Assembly (NCBI RefSeq): GCF_009208565.1
Contig: NZ_WFLK01000017.1
Coordinates: 62,001-126,000 of the forward strand
DNA: 64,000 bases
Origin: Janthinobacterium aquaticum
GTDB taxonomy: Bacteria; Pseudomonadota; Gammaproteobacteria; Burkholderiales; Burkholderiaceae_D
Direction: 5' to 3'
Below are positions 1 through 8,636 of this stretch, piece after piece. Position 1 is the stretch's first letter. Each line of letters opens with the position of its first letter. The notes beneath the pieces are model-generated. The model ran no database searches. It saw nothing but the letters and a program-made list of their open reading frames with translations, and had not been told where the DNA came from. The position numbers and the translations under genes are program-made.

Positions 1-105
1 GTACAAGTCAGGCGCCGGTTTGATTGCCGGCGTCCACAACGCAGCCCCTGTGACGTCACTGCTTTCTGGAACGATAAAATCGAACCGACTGCCGAGAGGG
101 CCAAC

Positions 106-1029
106 ATGCTGAATGAACGAGAAATCGAGAGTTGTTATCTGGGGCAATTCATCCCCGTCCATTACCATCACAATATGCTGATGGATCAGAATCGCATGCA
201 TGGCTTCAAATCGGCCATTGCCTATACCGTCAAGCCCGGCATGAAAGTGCTCGAACTCGGGGGCGGTACCGGCGTGCTGTCGTGCTTTGCGGCGGCCCAG
301 GCCGACAAGGTCTGGTGCGTGGAGTTCAATCCGGACATGGTCCGGGAAGCGCGCAAGATGCTGGCGCTCAATCCGCATGGCGAGAAGGTTGAAGTGGTAC
401 ACGCCGACGCGTTTGAATACCTGCCGCCCGAACCGGTCGATGTGGTGATCTGCGAAATGATTCACGTCGGCATGCTGCGTGAAAAGCAGGTCGAGGTGAT
501 CGAATCGTTCAAGCGCCGCTACCTGGCCCGTTTCGGCGGACCGCTGCCGATTTTCCTGCCCGAAGCGGTGATCATGGCAGTGCAGCCGATGCAGCAGGAA
601 TACGATTTCGAAGGCTTTTACGCGCCCATCGTGCAGTTCCAGCAAAATAACGCCGTCCATCCCGGCGTAGTCGACCTGGCGCCGCCATCGGTCTACAGCA
701 TTATCGACTTTACCCAGGATACCGATCTGGTGTTCAGCTTCGACGGCAAGTTTGTTGTCGAGCGCCCGGGTACGCTCAATGCGCTGCGTTTCATTACCAA
801 AAATATCCTGGCGGTGGTGCCGGAACAGTCGAACACCATCGACTGGCTCAACCATTACATGTGTCTGCCACTGGCCGCGCCGATGTCCGTCAAGGCGGGC
901 GACGTGCTGCAGGTCAGCTTCCAGTATCGCGCTGGCGGCTCGATCCCGTCGCTTGAAGCGACCATGCGCGCCCAGGTCATCTATGACATGGCTTTGCAGT
1001 CGGCTCAGCACCCCGCCGTCTACGCCTGA
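106..1029 (+). CDS. Class I SAM-dependent methyltransferase (PRMT-like fold)
   Basis: This 307-residue protein has a Rossmann-type SAM-binding motif I, VLELGGGTGVLS, near residues 48-59. An acidic end of strand 2 (VEFNPDM) and a motif resembling post-I (VVHADAFEYLPP) follow. The segment VVICEMIHVGML resembles the acidic loop of arginine-methyltransferase-type enzymes, and the C-terminal half looks like a beta-barrel extension. The start is supported by GAGAGG about 8 bases upstream. A perfect terminator hairpin follows the stop, so the gene is probably monocistronic. The substrate cannot be told from sequence; a protein or small-molecule methylase are both possible. Confidence 0.8.
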   Translation: MLNEREIESCYLGQFIPVHYHHNMLMDQNRMHGFKSAIAYTVKPGMKVLELGGGTGVLSCFAAAQADKVWCVEFNPDMVREARKMLALNPHGEKVEVVHADAFEYLPPEPVDVVICEMIHVGMLREKQVEVIESFKRRYLARFGGPLPIFLPEAVIMAVQPMQQEYDFEGFYAPIVQFQQNNAVHPGVVDLAPPSVYSIIDFTQDTDLVFSFDGKFVVERPGTLNALRFITKNILAVVPEQSNTIDWLNHYMCLPLAAPMSVKAGDVLQVSFQYRAGGSIPSLEATMRAQVIYDMALQSAQHPAVYA

Positions 1030-1050
1030 TTTTCCTGACCCAGCTTCCAC

Positions 1051-1082
1051 AGCGCCGCAGAGCTTGCTACTGCGGCGCTTTG
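1051..1082 (+). terminator. Intrinsic terminator after the methyltransferase gene
   Basis: A perfect 10-bp stem (AGCGCCGCAG at 1051-1060 with CTGCGGCGCT at 1070-1079) encloses a 9-base loop and is followed by a short T run. It lies 22 bases after the methyltransferase stop and before the next start at 1130. Confidence 0.75.
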
Positions 1083-1129
1083 CCATTCAGGGTATATTGC
1101 GTGCTTTATTACGACACCGTTTGAATATC

Positions 1130-1378
1130 ATGGAACAGATCGATCAGCGCTACCTGGTGCAGCAAAACAAAATCAGCGACGGCGAAACCCGTCCACCCGT
1201 GTTTGCCAAGGTCATGCGCAGCAAGGAAGGCGTCTTCGAGGGCGTCTCCTTTATCAAATCAAAAGACAAAGCCACCGTGCTGACCATAGAGGAAGCCAAT
1301 CAGGCCATCAAGTGGGCCTCGAACAAGAAACCGAACGCGCACGAATATGTGACCAAGATTATCTGCGTCGGCCAGTAA
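1130..1378 (+). CDS. Small conserved-looking protein of unknown function
   Basis: This 82-residue, charged, soluble protein begins MEQIDQRYLV and ends EYVTKIICVGQ. The ATG at 1130 is chosen because it follows the terminator; the same frame is open far upstream, but only as a shadow of the methyltransferase gene. There is no signal peptide or membrane segment. The middle (FAKVMRSKEGVFEGVSFIKSK) is rich in Lys and Phe. I do not recognise a family. It stands alone between a terminator and a small membrane-protein gene. Confidence 0.6.
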   Translation: MEQIDQRYLVQQNKISDGETRPPVFAKVMRSKEGVFEGVSFIKSKDKATVLTIEEANQAIKWASNKKPNAHEYVTKIICVGQ

Positions 1379-1512
1379 ACGACCGTTTGTCAGCGCCGGC
1401 TGCAGTTCGTCGCATGGATGTTGCGGCGCTTGCAGCACCTGCCTATAGTGCTGGCATAGCAGCGGGGGAAACAAGGCGTTTTCCCCGCTCATTACTTTAC
1501 GGGAGGTGTGGC

Positions 1513-1710
1513 ATGCTGGGATTTGTGTTGTGGCTGCTGTTGCTGGTGGTGTGCTGGCCGCTGGCCTTGCTGGCGCTGGTGCTGTATCCGCTGGCCTGGC
1601 TGCTGCTGTTGCCGTTTCGCCTGATCGGCATCGGCGTCGAAGGCGTTTTCGAGTTGCTGCGCGCGATTGTCATGCTGCCAGCGCGGGTACTCGGTGGTGG
1701 CAGGCGGTAG
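1513..1710 (+). CDS. Small hydrophobic membrane protein
   Basis: A 65-residue protein made of a long Leu/Val-rich stretch (residues 3-40, enough for two membrane helices with Pro kinks) and an amphipathic tail containing FRLIGIGVEGVFELLRAI. The ATG at 1513 follows a strong ribosome site, GGGAGGTG at 1501-1508. The last codons are AGG CGG TAG, and the TAG belongs to a paired-hairpin repeat that starts at 1707, so the repeat may have reset the 3' end of the gene. Function unknown. Confidence 0.65.
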   Translation: MLGFVLWLLLLVVCWPLALLALVLYPLAWLLLLPFRLIGIGVEGVFELLRAIVMLPARVLGGGRR

Positions 1711-1808
1711 GTCGGATTAGCCTGGCATAGCCAGGCGTAATCCGACAACACCTTTGATGCCAACAATGCTGTCGGATTACGGCCCCTTCGGTGCCTAATC
1801 CGACCTAC
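1707..1808. repeat. Paired-hairpin intergenic repeat, copy 1
   Basis: Two imperfect hairpins, 1711-1746 and 1771-1804, each run from GTCGGATTA to TAATCCGAC, and the whole unit is bounded by GTAGGTCGG and CCGACCTAC. The 24-base spacer contains ATGCCAACAATG. The same layout recurs at 33646-33741 and, split, at 8411-8666. It resembles the BIME type of REP repeat. Its first TAG is the stop codon of the upstream small gene. Confidence 0.85.
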
Positions 1809-1833
1809 CCGACCCACATCGAATCCGACCTGA

Positions 1834-2952
1834 TCAATAATCAACCATAAAACCCGCACCAATCGACTTCTGTGAGTAGTTATAGTCGATCAGGCTCTGG
1901 CCGTAACCGGAAAACACCTGCAGGTAGCCTTTCAGGTTGGTTTTGAGCGGGAAGGCCCAGCCAGCCTGCACGGAGCCGTGGCTGGTGCTGAAATTGCGGC
2001 GGCCCGTGAATGAAAATTCATGGCCATTGTTGCGGTAGCTCAGGCGCAAGTCGCCATGGCCCATGTAATCGGTGATATCGATATTGTCATTGTCCGACTT
2101 GCCATTGTCGAGCCGCTTCCACAGGCGCGCCGTAATGGCCAGGTTGTCATGCTCCATGCCCAGTTCGCCATATACGCGGTTCCAGCTGCGCGACAGCGTC
2201 GAGGTCTGGCCGTTGGATTGGTGTACCAGCCCCAGATTGAAATACTTGAAGTCCAGCCCGGCAATTGACTTGCCGATCGGCGTGACCAGCATCATTTCAG
2301 GCTGGTAGTTGGTTTCGCGGAACGGGCTCGAGGCCTTGCGGTTGTACGCCTGCCAGAAGCTTTGCTGCGTATAGCCGAACCACAGGTCGACCGGCGTGCC
2401 GGCGATGTCTTCCAGCATTTTCATTTTAAAGCTCAGCTGGTACGTCAGTTCGACGTGCTGGGTCTTGACGCCGCCAGGGGTGAATTCGCGGAACGGCTGG
2501 TCATTCGAGGCATTGCTGTAGTTGGCCAGCAGCAGATAATTGTCGCGGTGCGAACGGAAGTTGAACAGGCCGCGCTTCGATACATCATCAAGCTCCCATT
2601 GTTGCGTCACGCGCGAGATCGGCGACTCCGGTGGCGCTGCACCGGTCTGTGCCACGGCCGGAATGGCGGCGTTGACTGCTTCAGGCGTTGGCACGGCGGC
2701 CGGGTTGGCTGCCGTACTTGGCGTCACGGTGCTGGCCACCGCCAGCGTGGTTGCCGTGGCGCGCGGATCGCCACCGGTGGCAATCGTGGCTTCCTCGACC
2801 GCCTTGGCCAGCGTATCAAAGCAGCCCAGACGGGCGCTGGGGTCGCCCAGCACGGCGCAGCGCTGCATCTGCTGCTCCAGTTCCCCAGCCAGGGCAAAGC
2901 CTGGCGAGAGCAGCAGGGTGGTAAGAATCAGGGTGCGGGAATCGATTTTCAT
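1834..2952 (-). CDS. pldA: Outer-membrane phospholipase A1
   Basis: A 372-residue outer-membrane beta-barrel lipase that hydrolyses phospholipids reaching the outer leaflet. A Sec signal peptide occupies about residues 1-22 (cut after GFALA). The family signature WQAYN...SSPFRETNYQPE lies at 200-219. The catalytic triad is visible as H244, S246 and N258 in GLVHQSNG...SRSWNR, with the same spacing as His142/Ser144/Asn156 of E. coli OMPLA. Compared with the E. coli enzyme there is an extra N-terminal periplasmic stretch of about 100 residues with a Cys pair (C32, C44) and a Pro/Ala/Thr-rich linker. The chain ends in an aromatic residue, as barrels usually do. The gene appears monocistronic. Confidence 0.92.
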   Translation of the reverse strand: MKIDSRTLILTTLLLSPGFALAGELEQQMQRCAVLGDPSARLGCFDTLAKAVEEATIATGGDPRATATTLAVASTVTPSTAANPAAVPTPEAVNAAIPAVAQTGAAPPESPISRVTQQWELDDVSKRGLFNFRSHRDNYLLLANYSNASNDQPFREFTPGGVKTQHVELTYQLSFKMKMLEDIAGTPVDLWFGYTQQSFWQAYNRKASSPFRETNYQPEMMLVTPIGKSIAGLDFKYFNLGLVHQSNGQTSTLSRSWNRVYGELGMEHDNLAITARLWKRLDNGKSDNDNIDITDYMGHGDLRLSYRNNGHEFSFTGRRNFSTSHGSVQAGWAFPLKTNLKGYLQVFSGYGQSLIDYNYSQKSIGAGFMVDY

Positions 2953-3107
2953 GGGGAAAATAGGGCGTCTTAAAGTTGCGCAGCGCCAGGCGGCGTGCGG
3001 AGTTGATCTGGATTAAGGTTTGTTAACTTTCTTCAAAGGAAAGTATAGCTGAATCCACATCGCCTCCGCGCACTGATCGCCTACCGTGCGCACCCTGGCG
3101 CAACAGT

Positions 3108-3131
3108 CAGGCCAAGCTGCCCTTTGGCCTG
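3108..3131 (-). terminator. Weak hairpin after the emrA-type gene
   Basis: CAGGCCAA at 3108-3115 pairs with TTGGCCTG at 3124-3131 directly after the stop of the membrane-fusion gene on the minus strand. There is no clear T run, so this is only a candidate 3' end for the efflux operon. Confidence 0.35.
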
Positions 3132-4295
3132 CTAGAACCGCAAGTTGCGCGCGATAATATCGTCGGCAAGCTTTTCCGCTTCGGCCACCGGCAGCGCCAG
3201 GGTGGTGGTAGCCTGGGCGCTGCCGGCCACCATCGGCTGGTCCAGCCTGGCGCCTTCGCCGTGGCTGGTATCGACCGTGACCGTGGTCGACAGGCCGATG
3301 CGCAGCGGATGGGCGGCCAGCTCCTGGGCATCGAGCGTAATGCGCACCGGCACCCGCTGCACCACCTTGATCCAGTTGCCGGTGGCGTTTTGCGCCGGCA
3401 GCAGCGAAAACGCGCTGCCGGTACCGGCTGACATGCCCAGTACCTTGCCGTGATACACCACCTTGCCGCCGTACAGGTCAGTTTCGATGGTGGCCGGCTG
3501 GCCGATGCGGATATTGCGCAGCTCGGACTCCTTGAAATTGGCGTCGACCCATAGCTGGTTCAGCGGCACGATGGCCATCAGCGGCGTGCCGGGCGTGACA
3601 TGCGCACCCAGCTGCACGTTGCGCTTGGCCACATAGCCCGTCACCGGCGCCAGCACCGCGTTGCGGCGCACGGCCAGCCAGGCTTGCACCACGTCACCTT
3701 TGGCCGACAGCACCGCCGGATGGCTGGCCAGATCCACACCGGCCACGCTTGAACGTACGGACTCGGCCTGGCGCTGCGCCACCGCAAGGGCGGCCTGCGC
3801 TTCATCGACTGCCTGTTTTGCATGCACCAGGTCTTCGCCCGATATCGTCTGGTCGGCAGCGAGCGGCGCACGCCGCGCCAGGTTGCCCTGGGCGGTGGCC
3901 AGCGCCAGGCGGCGCTGCGCAATCACGGCGTCGTACTGGGCCACGCTGGCATAGCGTTCGCGTTCCTGGCGCACCACATTGCCCAGCCTGGCTTCGGCCT
4001 GGCTCAGCATCAGGTCCGCGTCGATGGCGTTGAGCCGGATCAGCGGCGCGCCGGCTTTCACCAGCTGTGTTTCCTCGGCGCGTATTTCATCGACATTGCC
4101 GGTGACCTGCGCCGACAACGTGACCAGGTTGCCGCCCACATAGGCATTGTCGGTGACTTCTTCTTTCGACAGCACCAGCTGGTAATACACGCCCCAGGCG
4201 ACGCCTGCCGCCACGAAGGCGGCTGTAATGGCCAGCAATACCGCCTTGCGCTTGCCGGGACCTGTTGCCACTGCCTGATTGTTTTCGCTGCTCAT
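3132..4295 (-). CDS. emrA: EmrA/HlyD-type membrane fusion protein of a multidrug efflux pump
   Basis: A 387-residue periplasmic adaptor that links an inner-membrane MFS pump to an outer-membrane channel. A single N-terminal membrane helix (about residues 17-37) is followed by the biotinyl-lipoyl-like half-motif (DNAYVGGNLVTLSAQVTG), an alpha-hairpin rich in Ala/Gln/Arg (about 95-195), the second lipoyl half (VLAPVTGYVAKRNVQLG) and a beta-barrel domain (NFKESELRNIRIGQPA). It is the last gene of marR-emrB-nodT-emrA, 12 bases after nodT. No substrate can be named. Confidence 0.9.
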   Translation of the reverse strand: MSSENNQAVATGPGKRKAVLLAITAAFVAAGVAWGVYYQLVLSKEEVTDNAYVGGNLVTLSAQVTGNVDEIRAEETQLVKAGAPLIRLNAIDADLMLSQAEARLGNVVRQERERYASVAQYDAVIAQRRLALATAQGNLARRAPLAADQTISGEDLVHAKQAVDEAQAALAVAQRQAESVRSSVAGVDLASHPAVLSAKGDVVQAWLAVRRNAVLAPVTGYVAKRNVQLGAHVTPGTPLMAIVPLNQLWVDANFKESELRNIRIGQPATIETDLYGGKVVYHGKVLGMSAGTGSAFSLLPAQNATGNWIKVVQRVPVRITLDAQELAAHPLRIGLSTTVTVDTSHGEGARLDQPMVAGSAQATTTLALPVAEAEKLADDIIARNLRF

Positions 4296-4307
4296 GATCT
4301 GTTCCGC

Positions 4308-5762
4308 TTATTTGGTTGACTGTAAGGTTGACGCTGCCGCGTCAGAAAAATCGCTGGCGCCGCGATAACCGCCGCCCAGCGCCACCACCAGATTGATTTC
4401 CGCGTTCTGGCGCTGGGTTTGCAGCTGCATGCCCAGGTCGAGCTGGCCGCGCACCGTCATCTGGGCATTGATCTGCATGGCGCGGTCCGACAGGCCCTGC
4501 CTGAGCCGGGCGTTGGCATTGCGCAACTGTGCTTCGCTGGCGCGCAGGTTGTCGTCCTGCAGGCGCAGCTGGTTTTCCACGCCCTGCAGCCTGGCGCCGG
4601 CCTGCGCCACATCGCGCACCACGTCGAACACGCGCTGGTTATAGTCGGCGATCAGTTCATTGCGCTCGCTGCGCGCGCCTTTCAGTTGCGCCTGCAGCCG
4701 GCCGCTGTCAAACAGCGGCAAGGACAGGGTCGGACCGACAAACAGCGTGCGGCTGCCCGCTTCGAGCAGTTTGCTCAGATGAATCGAATCGAGGCCGAAC
4801 GAAGCGCCCAGGTCGATATCGGGATAAAACGCGGCCTGCGCCGCTTCAATGCGGTCCAGCGAGGCCTGCACGCGCCAGCGCGCCGCCTGCAGGTCGGGCC
4901 GGCGCGCCAGCAGCTCCATGCCCAGCTTGCCAGGCAGCTGGTGCGGCAGGGCCAGTGCGGTATGCGGCTGCAAGGCAGCCAGGGCGGCACTGTTTGCACC
5001 GAGCAGGGCGCGCAGCGCTTCGCGCTCGGTCACGCTCTGCGTTTCAAGCAGCGCGATCTGCTGCTCGATCAGCGACAGCCGCGTTTGCGCCGACAGGTGA
5101 TCGTCGGACACACCGAGGCCGTGCGCAATGCGTTTTTCCTTGTCGGCCACCAGCGCGCGCTGCAAGTCGACCAGCGCATGCAGGTTGTCCATGCGGGCCC
5201 AGTTGCCCTGGATGCTGAAGTAATGACGCGCAATATTGGCGGCGAGCATTTGTTCTGCCATCGCGTACTCGGCGCGCCGCGCATTGACTTCACCCAGGGC
5301 CGAGGCAATCTGCGCCTTGTGCCGGCCCCACCAGTCCAGGTCATAATGGGCCTGCACAGCCAGGTTCGCCTCGTTGTAGTAGCTGCCGCCAATCGGCGCC
5401 GGGGTCAAACCGTTGCCCGAATAGCGCTGGCGGTTGACGCTGGCGTTCATATCGACGCGCGGATCGTGCTCGGCATGCTGCAAGTCAAATGCCGCCTGGG
5501 CCGAGGCGATGCGGGCATCGGCGGTATCCAGGCCGGGGCTGGCCGACAGCGCCTGGCTGATCAGTTGGTCCAGCTGCGGGTCCTGGAACTGGCGCCACCA
5601 CTGGGCGGCGGGCCAACCTTCGCTGGCCAGGTGAATATCGGCCGCCAGGCCGGCTTGCGCCAGGTCCTGCTGCGGCAGCACATTGGTGTCGGGCGGGATA
5701 CTGGCGCAGCCGGCCAGCGCCAGGCTCAATGCCATGATGCTCAAGAGGGGTGTGGTTTTCAT
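4308..5762 (-). CDS. NodT/OprM-type outer-membrane efflux lipoprotein
   Basis: A 484-residue TolC-like channel protein. The N terminus carries a lipoprotein signal with lipobox LAGC (Cys19), so the mature protein is probably acylated. The repeated alpha-helical barrel segments (two OEP repeats, about 60-260 and 270-465) are rich in Ala, Gln and Leu. The motif ARRPDLQAARWRVQAS is typical of the family, as is PTLSLPLFDSGRL. The gene lies 3 bases after emrB and 12 before emrA, giving a complete tripartite pump in one operon. Confidence 0.92.
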   Translation of the reverse strand: MKTTPLLSIMALSLALAGCASIPPDTNVLPQQDLAQAGLAADIHLASEGWPAAQWWRQFQDPQLDQLISQALSASPGLDTADARIASAQAAFDLQHAEHDPRVDMNASVNRQRYSGNGLTPAPIGGSYYNEANLAVQAHYDLDWWGRHKAQIASALGEVNARRAEYAMAEQMLAANIARHYFSIQGNWARMDNLHALVDLQRALVADKEKRIAHGLGVSDDHLSAQTRLSLIEQQIALLETQSVTEREALRALLGANSAALAALQPHTALALPHQLPGKLGMELLARRPDLQAARWRVQASLDRIEAAQAAFYPDIDLGASFGLDSIHLSKLLEAGSRTLFVGPTLSLPLFDSGRLQAQLKGARSERNELIADYNQRVFDVVRDVAQAGARLQGVENQLRLQDDNLRASEAQLRNANARLRQGLSDRAMQINAQMTVRGQLDLGMQLQTQRQNAEINLVVALGGGYRGASDFSDAAASTLQSTK

Positions 5763-5765
5763 TGC

Positions 5766-7349
5766 TTACTCCATTGCCGCATGGTCGACGACCACGGGTG
5801 CATTTTTCTTCGGTGGTTTAATCAGCAACAACAGCGGCAGCACCAGGATGGTCAGCCACATCATCAGCCAGAAGTCGTCCAGGTAGGCGATCATCGAGGC
5901 CTGGCGCGTGATCTCGCCATTGAGCGCGGCCATGCCCGCTTGCGTGCCCAGGTCATAAGCTTGCGCGATGCCCGGATCGTGCAGGGCCGGGTTGGCGATG
6001 GTGATGTGTTCGGTCAGTGCCGCATGGGCAGTCTGGGTATTGCGTACCAGCAGCGTTTGCACCAGCGCAATGCCGATACTGCTGCCGATGTTGCGCATCA
6101 GGCTGTAGATGGCCGTGCCTTCGGCGCGCATTTCCGGCGACAGCGTGGCAAAGGTGGCCGCGCTCAGCGGCACGAATACCAGCCCCAGTCCGATGCCCTG
6201 GATAATGCCGTTCCAGACCACTGTTTTTGGCACCAGATCGAGCGTGAAATTGGCCATCTGCCACAACGAGAATGCGGTAATGGCAAAGCCCGTGCCAAGC
6301 AGCACGCGGGTATCGACCTTGCCGGTCAGCCGGCCGACGATCAGCATCGCCAGCATGGTGCCCAGTCCGCTCGGGGCGGTCACCAGGCCGGCAATGGCGG
6401 CCGGATAGTTCATCAGCCCCTGCAGCATCGACGGCGTCAGCGCGCGGGTGGCAAACAGCACCATGCCGACGATAAAGATAAACAGCAGGCCGCTGACATA
6501 GTTGGCGTTTTTCAGCAACCGGTAGTCGAGAAACGACTTGCCGGCCGGGCGCAGCGCCGTATGGGCGATAAAGTAGCACAAGCTCATGGCCAGCACGATC
6601 GCTTCGATCCAGGTTTCTGGCGAGGAAAACCAGTCGTTCTGCTCGCCGCGGTCGAGCAGCATCTGCAAGGCGCCGATCGACAGGCTCAGCGTGGCAAAAC
6701 CAAACATGTCAAAGCTCACGCGCCGCTGTGGCGCATCCTTGCGGATATAACGCCAGATGCCGTAGAAGGCCATCGCGCCGATGGGGATATTGATAAAGAA
6801 GACCCAGCGCCAGCTGTAGCTGTCGGTCAGCCAGCCGCCCAGCGTGGGGCCGAGGATGGGGCCGATCATCACCCCCATGCCCCAGATCGCCATGGCCGAA
6901 CCGTGCTTTTCACGCGGATTGATGTCGAGCAGCACCGCCTGCGACAGCGGCACCAGCGCCGCGCCGAACACGCCCTGCAGCAATCGCGCGGCAACGATCT
7001 CGGACAGCGTGGCCGACAGTCCGCACAGCACCGAGGCGAGAGTAAAGCCCGCTACCGACACGAGAAAGGTGTTTTTCTGGCCGAAACGGTCGCACAGCCA
7101 GCCCGTCAGCGGAGTGGCAATCGCGGCGGCCACGATAAACGACGTCAACACCCAGGTGATCTGGTCCTGCGAGGCCGACAGGCTGCCCTGCATGTGCGGC
7201 AGCGCCACGTTGGCAATCGTGCCGTCGAGCGCCTGGATAATGGTAGCGAGCATGATCGAGATGGTGATCATGCGCCGGTTCAGGCTGGGGTCTTGCGAAG
7301 CGGGCAAGGGTGAGGGCAGAGCGCCAGCCGCTGCAGTTGCCGAACTCAT
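5766..7349 (-). CDS. emrB: DHA2-family MFS drug:H+ antiporter (EmrB/QacA type)
   Basis: A 527-residue, 14-helix major facilitator. Motif A is visible as GWLCDRFGQKN after helix 2, and the antiporter motif C as GMGVMIGPILGPTLGGWL in helix 5. The motif LDGTIANVALPHMQGS in helix 1 is diagnostic for DHA2 pumps. The start codon overlaps the marR stop in ATGA (7346-7349), so the two are translationally coupled. It works with the EmrA-type adaptor and NodT-type channel encoded next. Confidence 0.93.
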   Translation of the reverse strand: MSSATAAAGALPSPLPASQDPSLNRRMITISIMLATIIQALDGTIANVALPHMQGSLSASQDQITWVLTSFIVAAAIATPLTGWLCDRFGQKNTFLVSVAGFTLASVLCGLSATLSEIVAARLLQGVFGAALVPLSQAVLLDINPREKHGSAMAIWGMGVMIGPILGPTLGGWLTDSYSWRWVFFINIPIGAMAFYGIWRYIRKDAPQRRVSFDMFGFATLSLSIGALQMLLDRGEQNDWFSSPETWIEAIVLAMSLCYFIAHTALRPAGKSFLDYRLLKNANYVSGLLFIFIVGMVLFATRALTPSMLQGLMNYPAAIAGLVTAPSGLGTMLAMLIVGRLTGKVDTRVLLGTGFAITAFSLWQMANFTLDLVPKTVVWNGIIQGIGLGLVFVPLSAATFATLSPEMRAEGTAIYSLMRNIGSSIGIALVQTLLVRNTQTAHAALTEHITIANPALHDPGIAQAYDLGTQAGMAALNGEITRQASMIAYLDDFWLMMWLTILVLPLLLLIKPPKKNAPVVVDHAAME

Positions 7350-7780
7350 GCAGATTTCTCCGTAGCGGCCAAGAGCCCTTCGAGCAGTTCGGTTGCCGCC
7401 AGCAATTGCTGCGCGTCAATGCCTTGCAGCAGCTCATTGCGATAGGCGTCGGCTTCCTTGCGCACCTTGTCATACACCTGCATGCCGGCGTCGGTCAGTA
7501 CCACCAGCTTGACGCGCCGGTCGGTCTCGGATGGCTGGCGCTGCACGAAGCCCGATTTGACCAGCCGGTCCAGCATCGACACCATGGTCGGATTCTCCAC
7601 CCCCAGCTGGTGCGCCAGTTCGCTTTGCGACGGCGGCTGCGGCGACTTGGCGATCATGGCAATCGCCATCCAGCTCGCCTGGCCCAGGTCCAGGTCTTTC
7701 AGCCGGCGATCAATCGCATGGCGCCAGCCGCGCGCCGTCTTGTGCAGGGCGGCCGAGAAGCGCTCTTCAATAGAAATCAT
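7346..7780 (-). CDS. MarR-family repressor of the efflux operon
   Basis: A 144-residue winged-helix regulator. The recognition region reads SQSELAHQLGVENPTMVSMLDRLVKSGFV (about 52-80), with the wing RQPSETDRRVKLVVLT. It is the first gene of the operon and overlaps emrB by 4 bases. A perfect palindrome sits 17 bases upstream of its start (7797-7814), which fits autorepression released by the pump substrate. The ligand is unknown. Confidence 0.9.
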   Translation of the reverse strand: MISIEERFSAALHKTARGWRHAIDRRLKDLDLGQASWMAIAMIAKSPQPPSQSELAHQLGVENPTMVSMLDRLVKSGFVQRQPSETDRRVKLVVLTDAGMQVYDKVRKEADAYRNELLQGIDAQQLLAATELLEGLLAATEKSA

Positions 7781-7796
7781 AAAATAAGCAATCTAA

Positions 7797-7814
7797 TAGT
7801 TAGGTTTCTAACTA
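7797..7814. promoter_or_regulatory. Probable MarR operator
   Basis: TAGTTAG-GTTT-CTAACTA is a perfect inverted repeat in the A/T-rich gap between marR (minus) and the SRPBCC gene (plus). Its size and position suit a MarR dimer, and it could control both directions. Confidence 0.65.
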
Positions 7815-7907
7815 ATATTTTACCATGTGGCAATCTGGTATGGGCATTTTGCGTTCAGCCACAAGGCTGTTACATTAACTGCCACAAACACTATCCCGGG
7901 AGGGGCC

Positions 7908-8414
7908 ATGAGCACGGAAAACAGCAACAGCGATTTTGTGATTAGCCAGACCTTCGATGCGCCACGCGAGCTGGTGTTCCAGTCGTGGGTGGAGCCGGAA
8001 CGGCTGGAGCAATGGTGGGGGCCGGCAGGATTCACCCTGAGCGTGCTGGCGCTTGATTTGGAGCCGGGCGGCATCTTTCACTATGGCATGCGGGCCGATA
8101 ATGGCTACGAGATGTGGGGCAAATTTACCTATCACGCCATCGAGGCGCCCGAGAAAATCGTCTCGGTTTTGTCGTTTGCCGACCGCGATGGCAATCCGGT
8201 CCAGCACCCGGTCAGTGCGACCTGGCCGTTGTTTTCCTTCAATACCATGACGCTCGCTGAAAACGATGGCAAGACGGTGATGACGTTGCGTTCTTCGCCG
8301 CATGAGGCGACTGAGGAACAGCACAAAACTTTCCTGGAAGGGCATGAGTCGATGAAGCAGGGGTTTTCAGCGACGTTTGCGCAGTTGGCGCAGTATCTTG
8401 CGACGGTACGGTAG
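7908..8414 (+). CDS. SRPBCC / AHSA1-type (Aha1-like START fold) protein
   Basis: A 168-residue protein with the signature of bacterial AHSA1-like proteins: FDAPRELVFQSWVEPERLEQWWGP at about 13-36, and KQGFSATFAQLAQYL at the end. The fold is a hydrophobic-cavity helix-grip; members bind small ligands, but their roles are mostly unknown. The ATG at 7908 follows a strong ribosome site (GGGAGGGG at 7898-7905). The gene is divergent from the marR-efflux operon and shares its operator region. Its stop codon TAG (8412-8414) lies inside a paired-hairpin repeat. Confidence 0.82.
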   Translation: MSTENSNSDFVISQTFDAPRELVFQSWVEPERLEQWWGPAGFTLSVLALDLEPGGIFHYGMRADNGYEMWGKFTYHAIEAPEKIVSVLSFADRDGNPVQHPVSATWPLFSFNTMTLAENDGKTVMTLRSSPHEATEEQHKTFLEGHESMKQGFSATFAQLAQYLATVR

Positions 8415-8445
8415 GTTGGATTAGCGCGCCAGCGCGTAATCCAAC
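8411..8445. repeat. Paired-hairpin repeat, copy 2, left half
   Basis: GTAGGTTGGATTAG...GTAATCCAAC forms one hairpin of the repeat also found at 1707 and 33646. Unlike those copies, its partner hairpin lies about 190 bases away (8637-8666), with another hairpin element in between. The first TAG is the stop codon of the SRPBCC gene. Confidence 0.75.
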
Positions 8446-8462
8446 AACTGCCAAAAACATGC

Positions 8463-8580
8463 GGGCCGAAGACGCGCGCCTGAGAAAATGCCGATGGCGG
8501 CGTTGCGGCTCCTTGCCGTACTAGCGTACTGTCTGCGTCGCCGCGCCTTGCCCTCGGCATTTTTCAGGTGCGCTTGGCCC
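8463..8580. repeat. Long imperfect hairpin element nested in repeat copy 2
   Basis: The arm GGGCCGAAGACGCGCGCCTG, followed by AAAATGCCGA, pairs imperfectly with TCGGCATTTTTCAGGTGCGC followed by TTGGCCC. The arms enclose a second inverted stretch around GGCGGCGTTGCGGC and GCGTCGCCGC. It encodes nothing recognisable. Its size (about 118 bases) suggests a mobile non-autonomous repeat or a strong RNA hairpin. Confidence 0.65.
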
Positions 8581-8636
8581 GGGAGCCCTTGCTGGCGCTA
8601 ATTATTCTTTTTGACGTTAGCGGGTTGGATCACATT

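Noticed and set aside
11-33. Hairpin CGCCGG / CCGGCG at the very start of the window
   Set aside because: It may end an upstream gene, but that gene is outside the window and there is no T run.
4419-7313. A 964-residue reading frame on the plus strand opposite nodT and emrB
   Set aside because: It is rich in Arg, Gln and His with no domain, and lies wholly antisense to two clear genes. Such frames arise from G+C-rich codon use.
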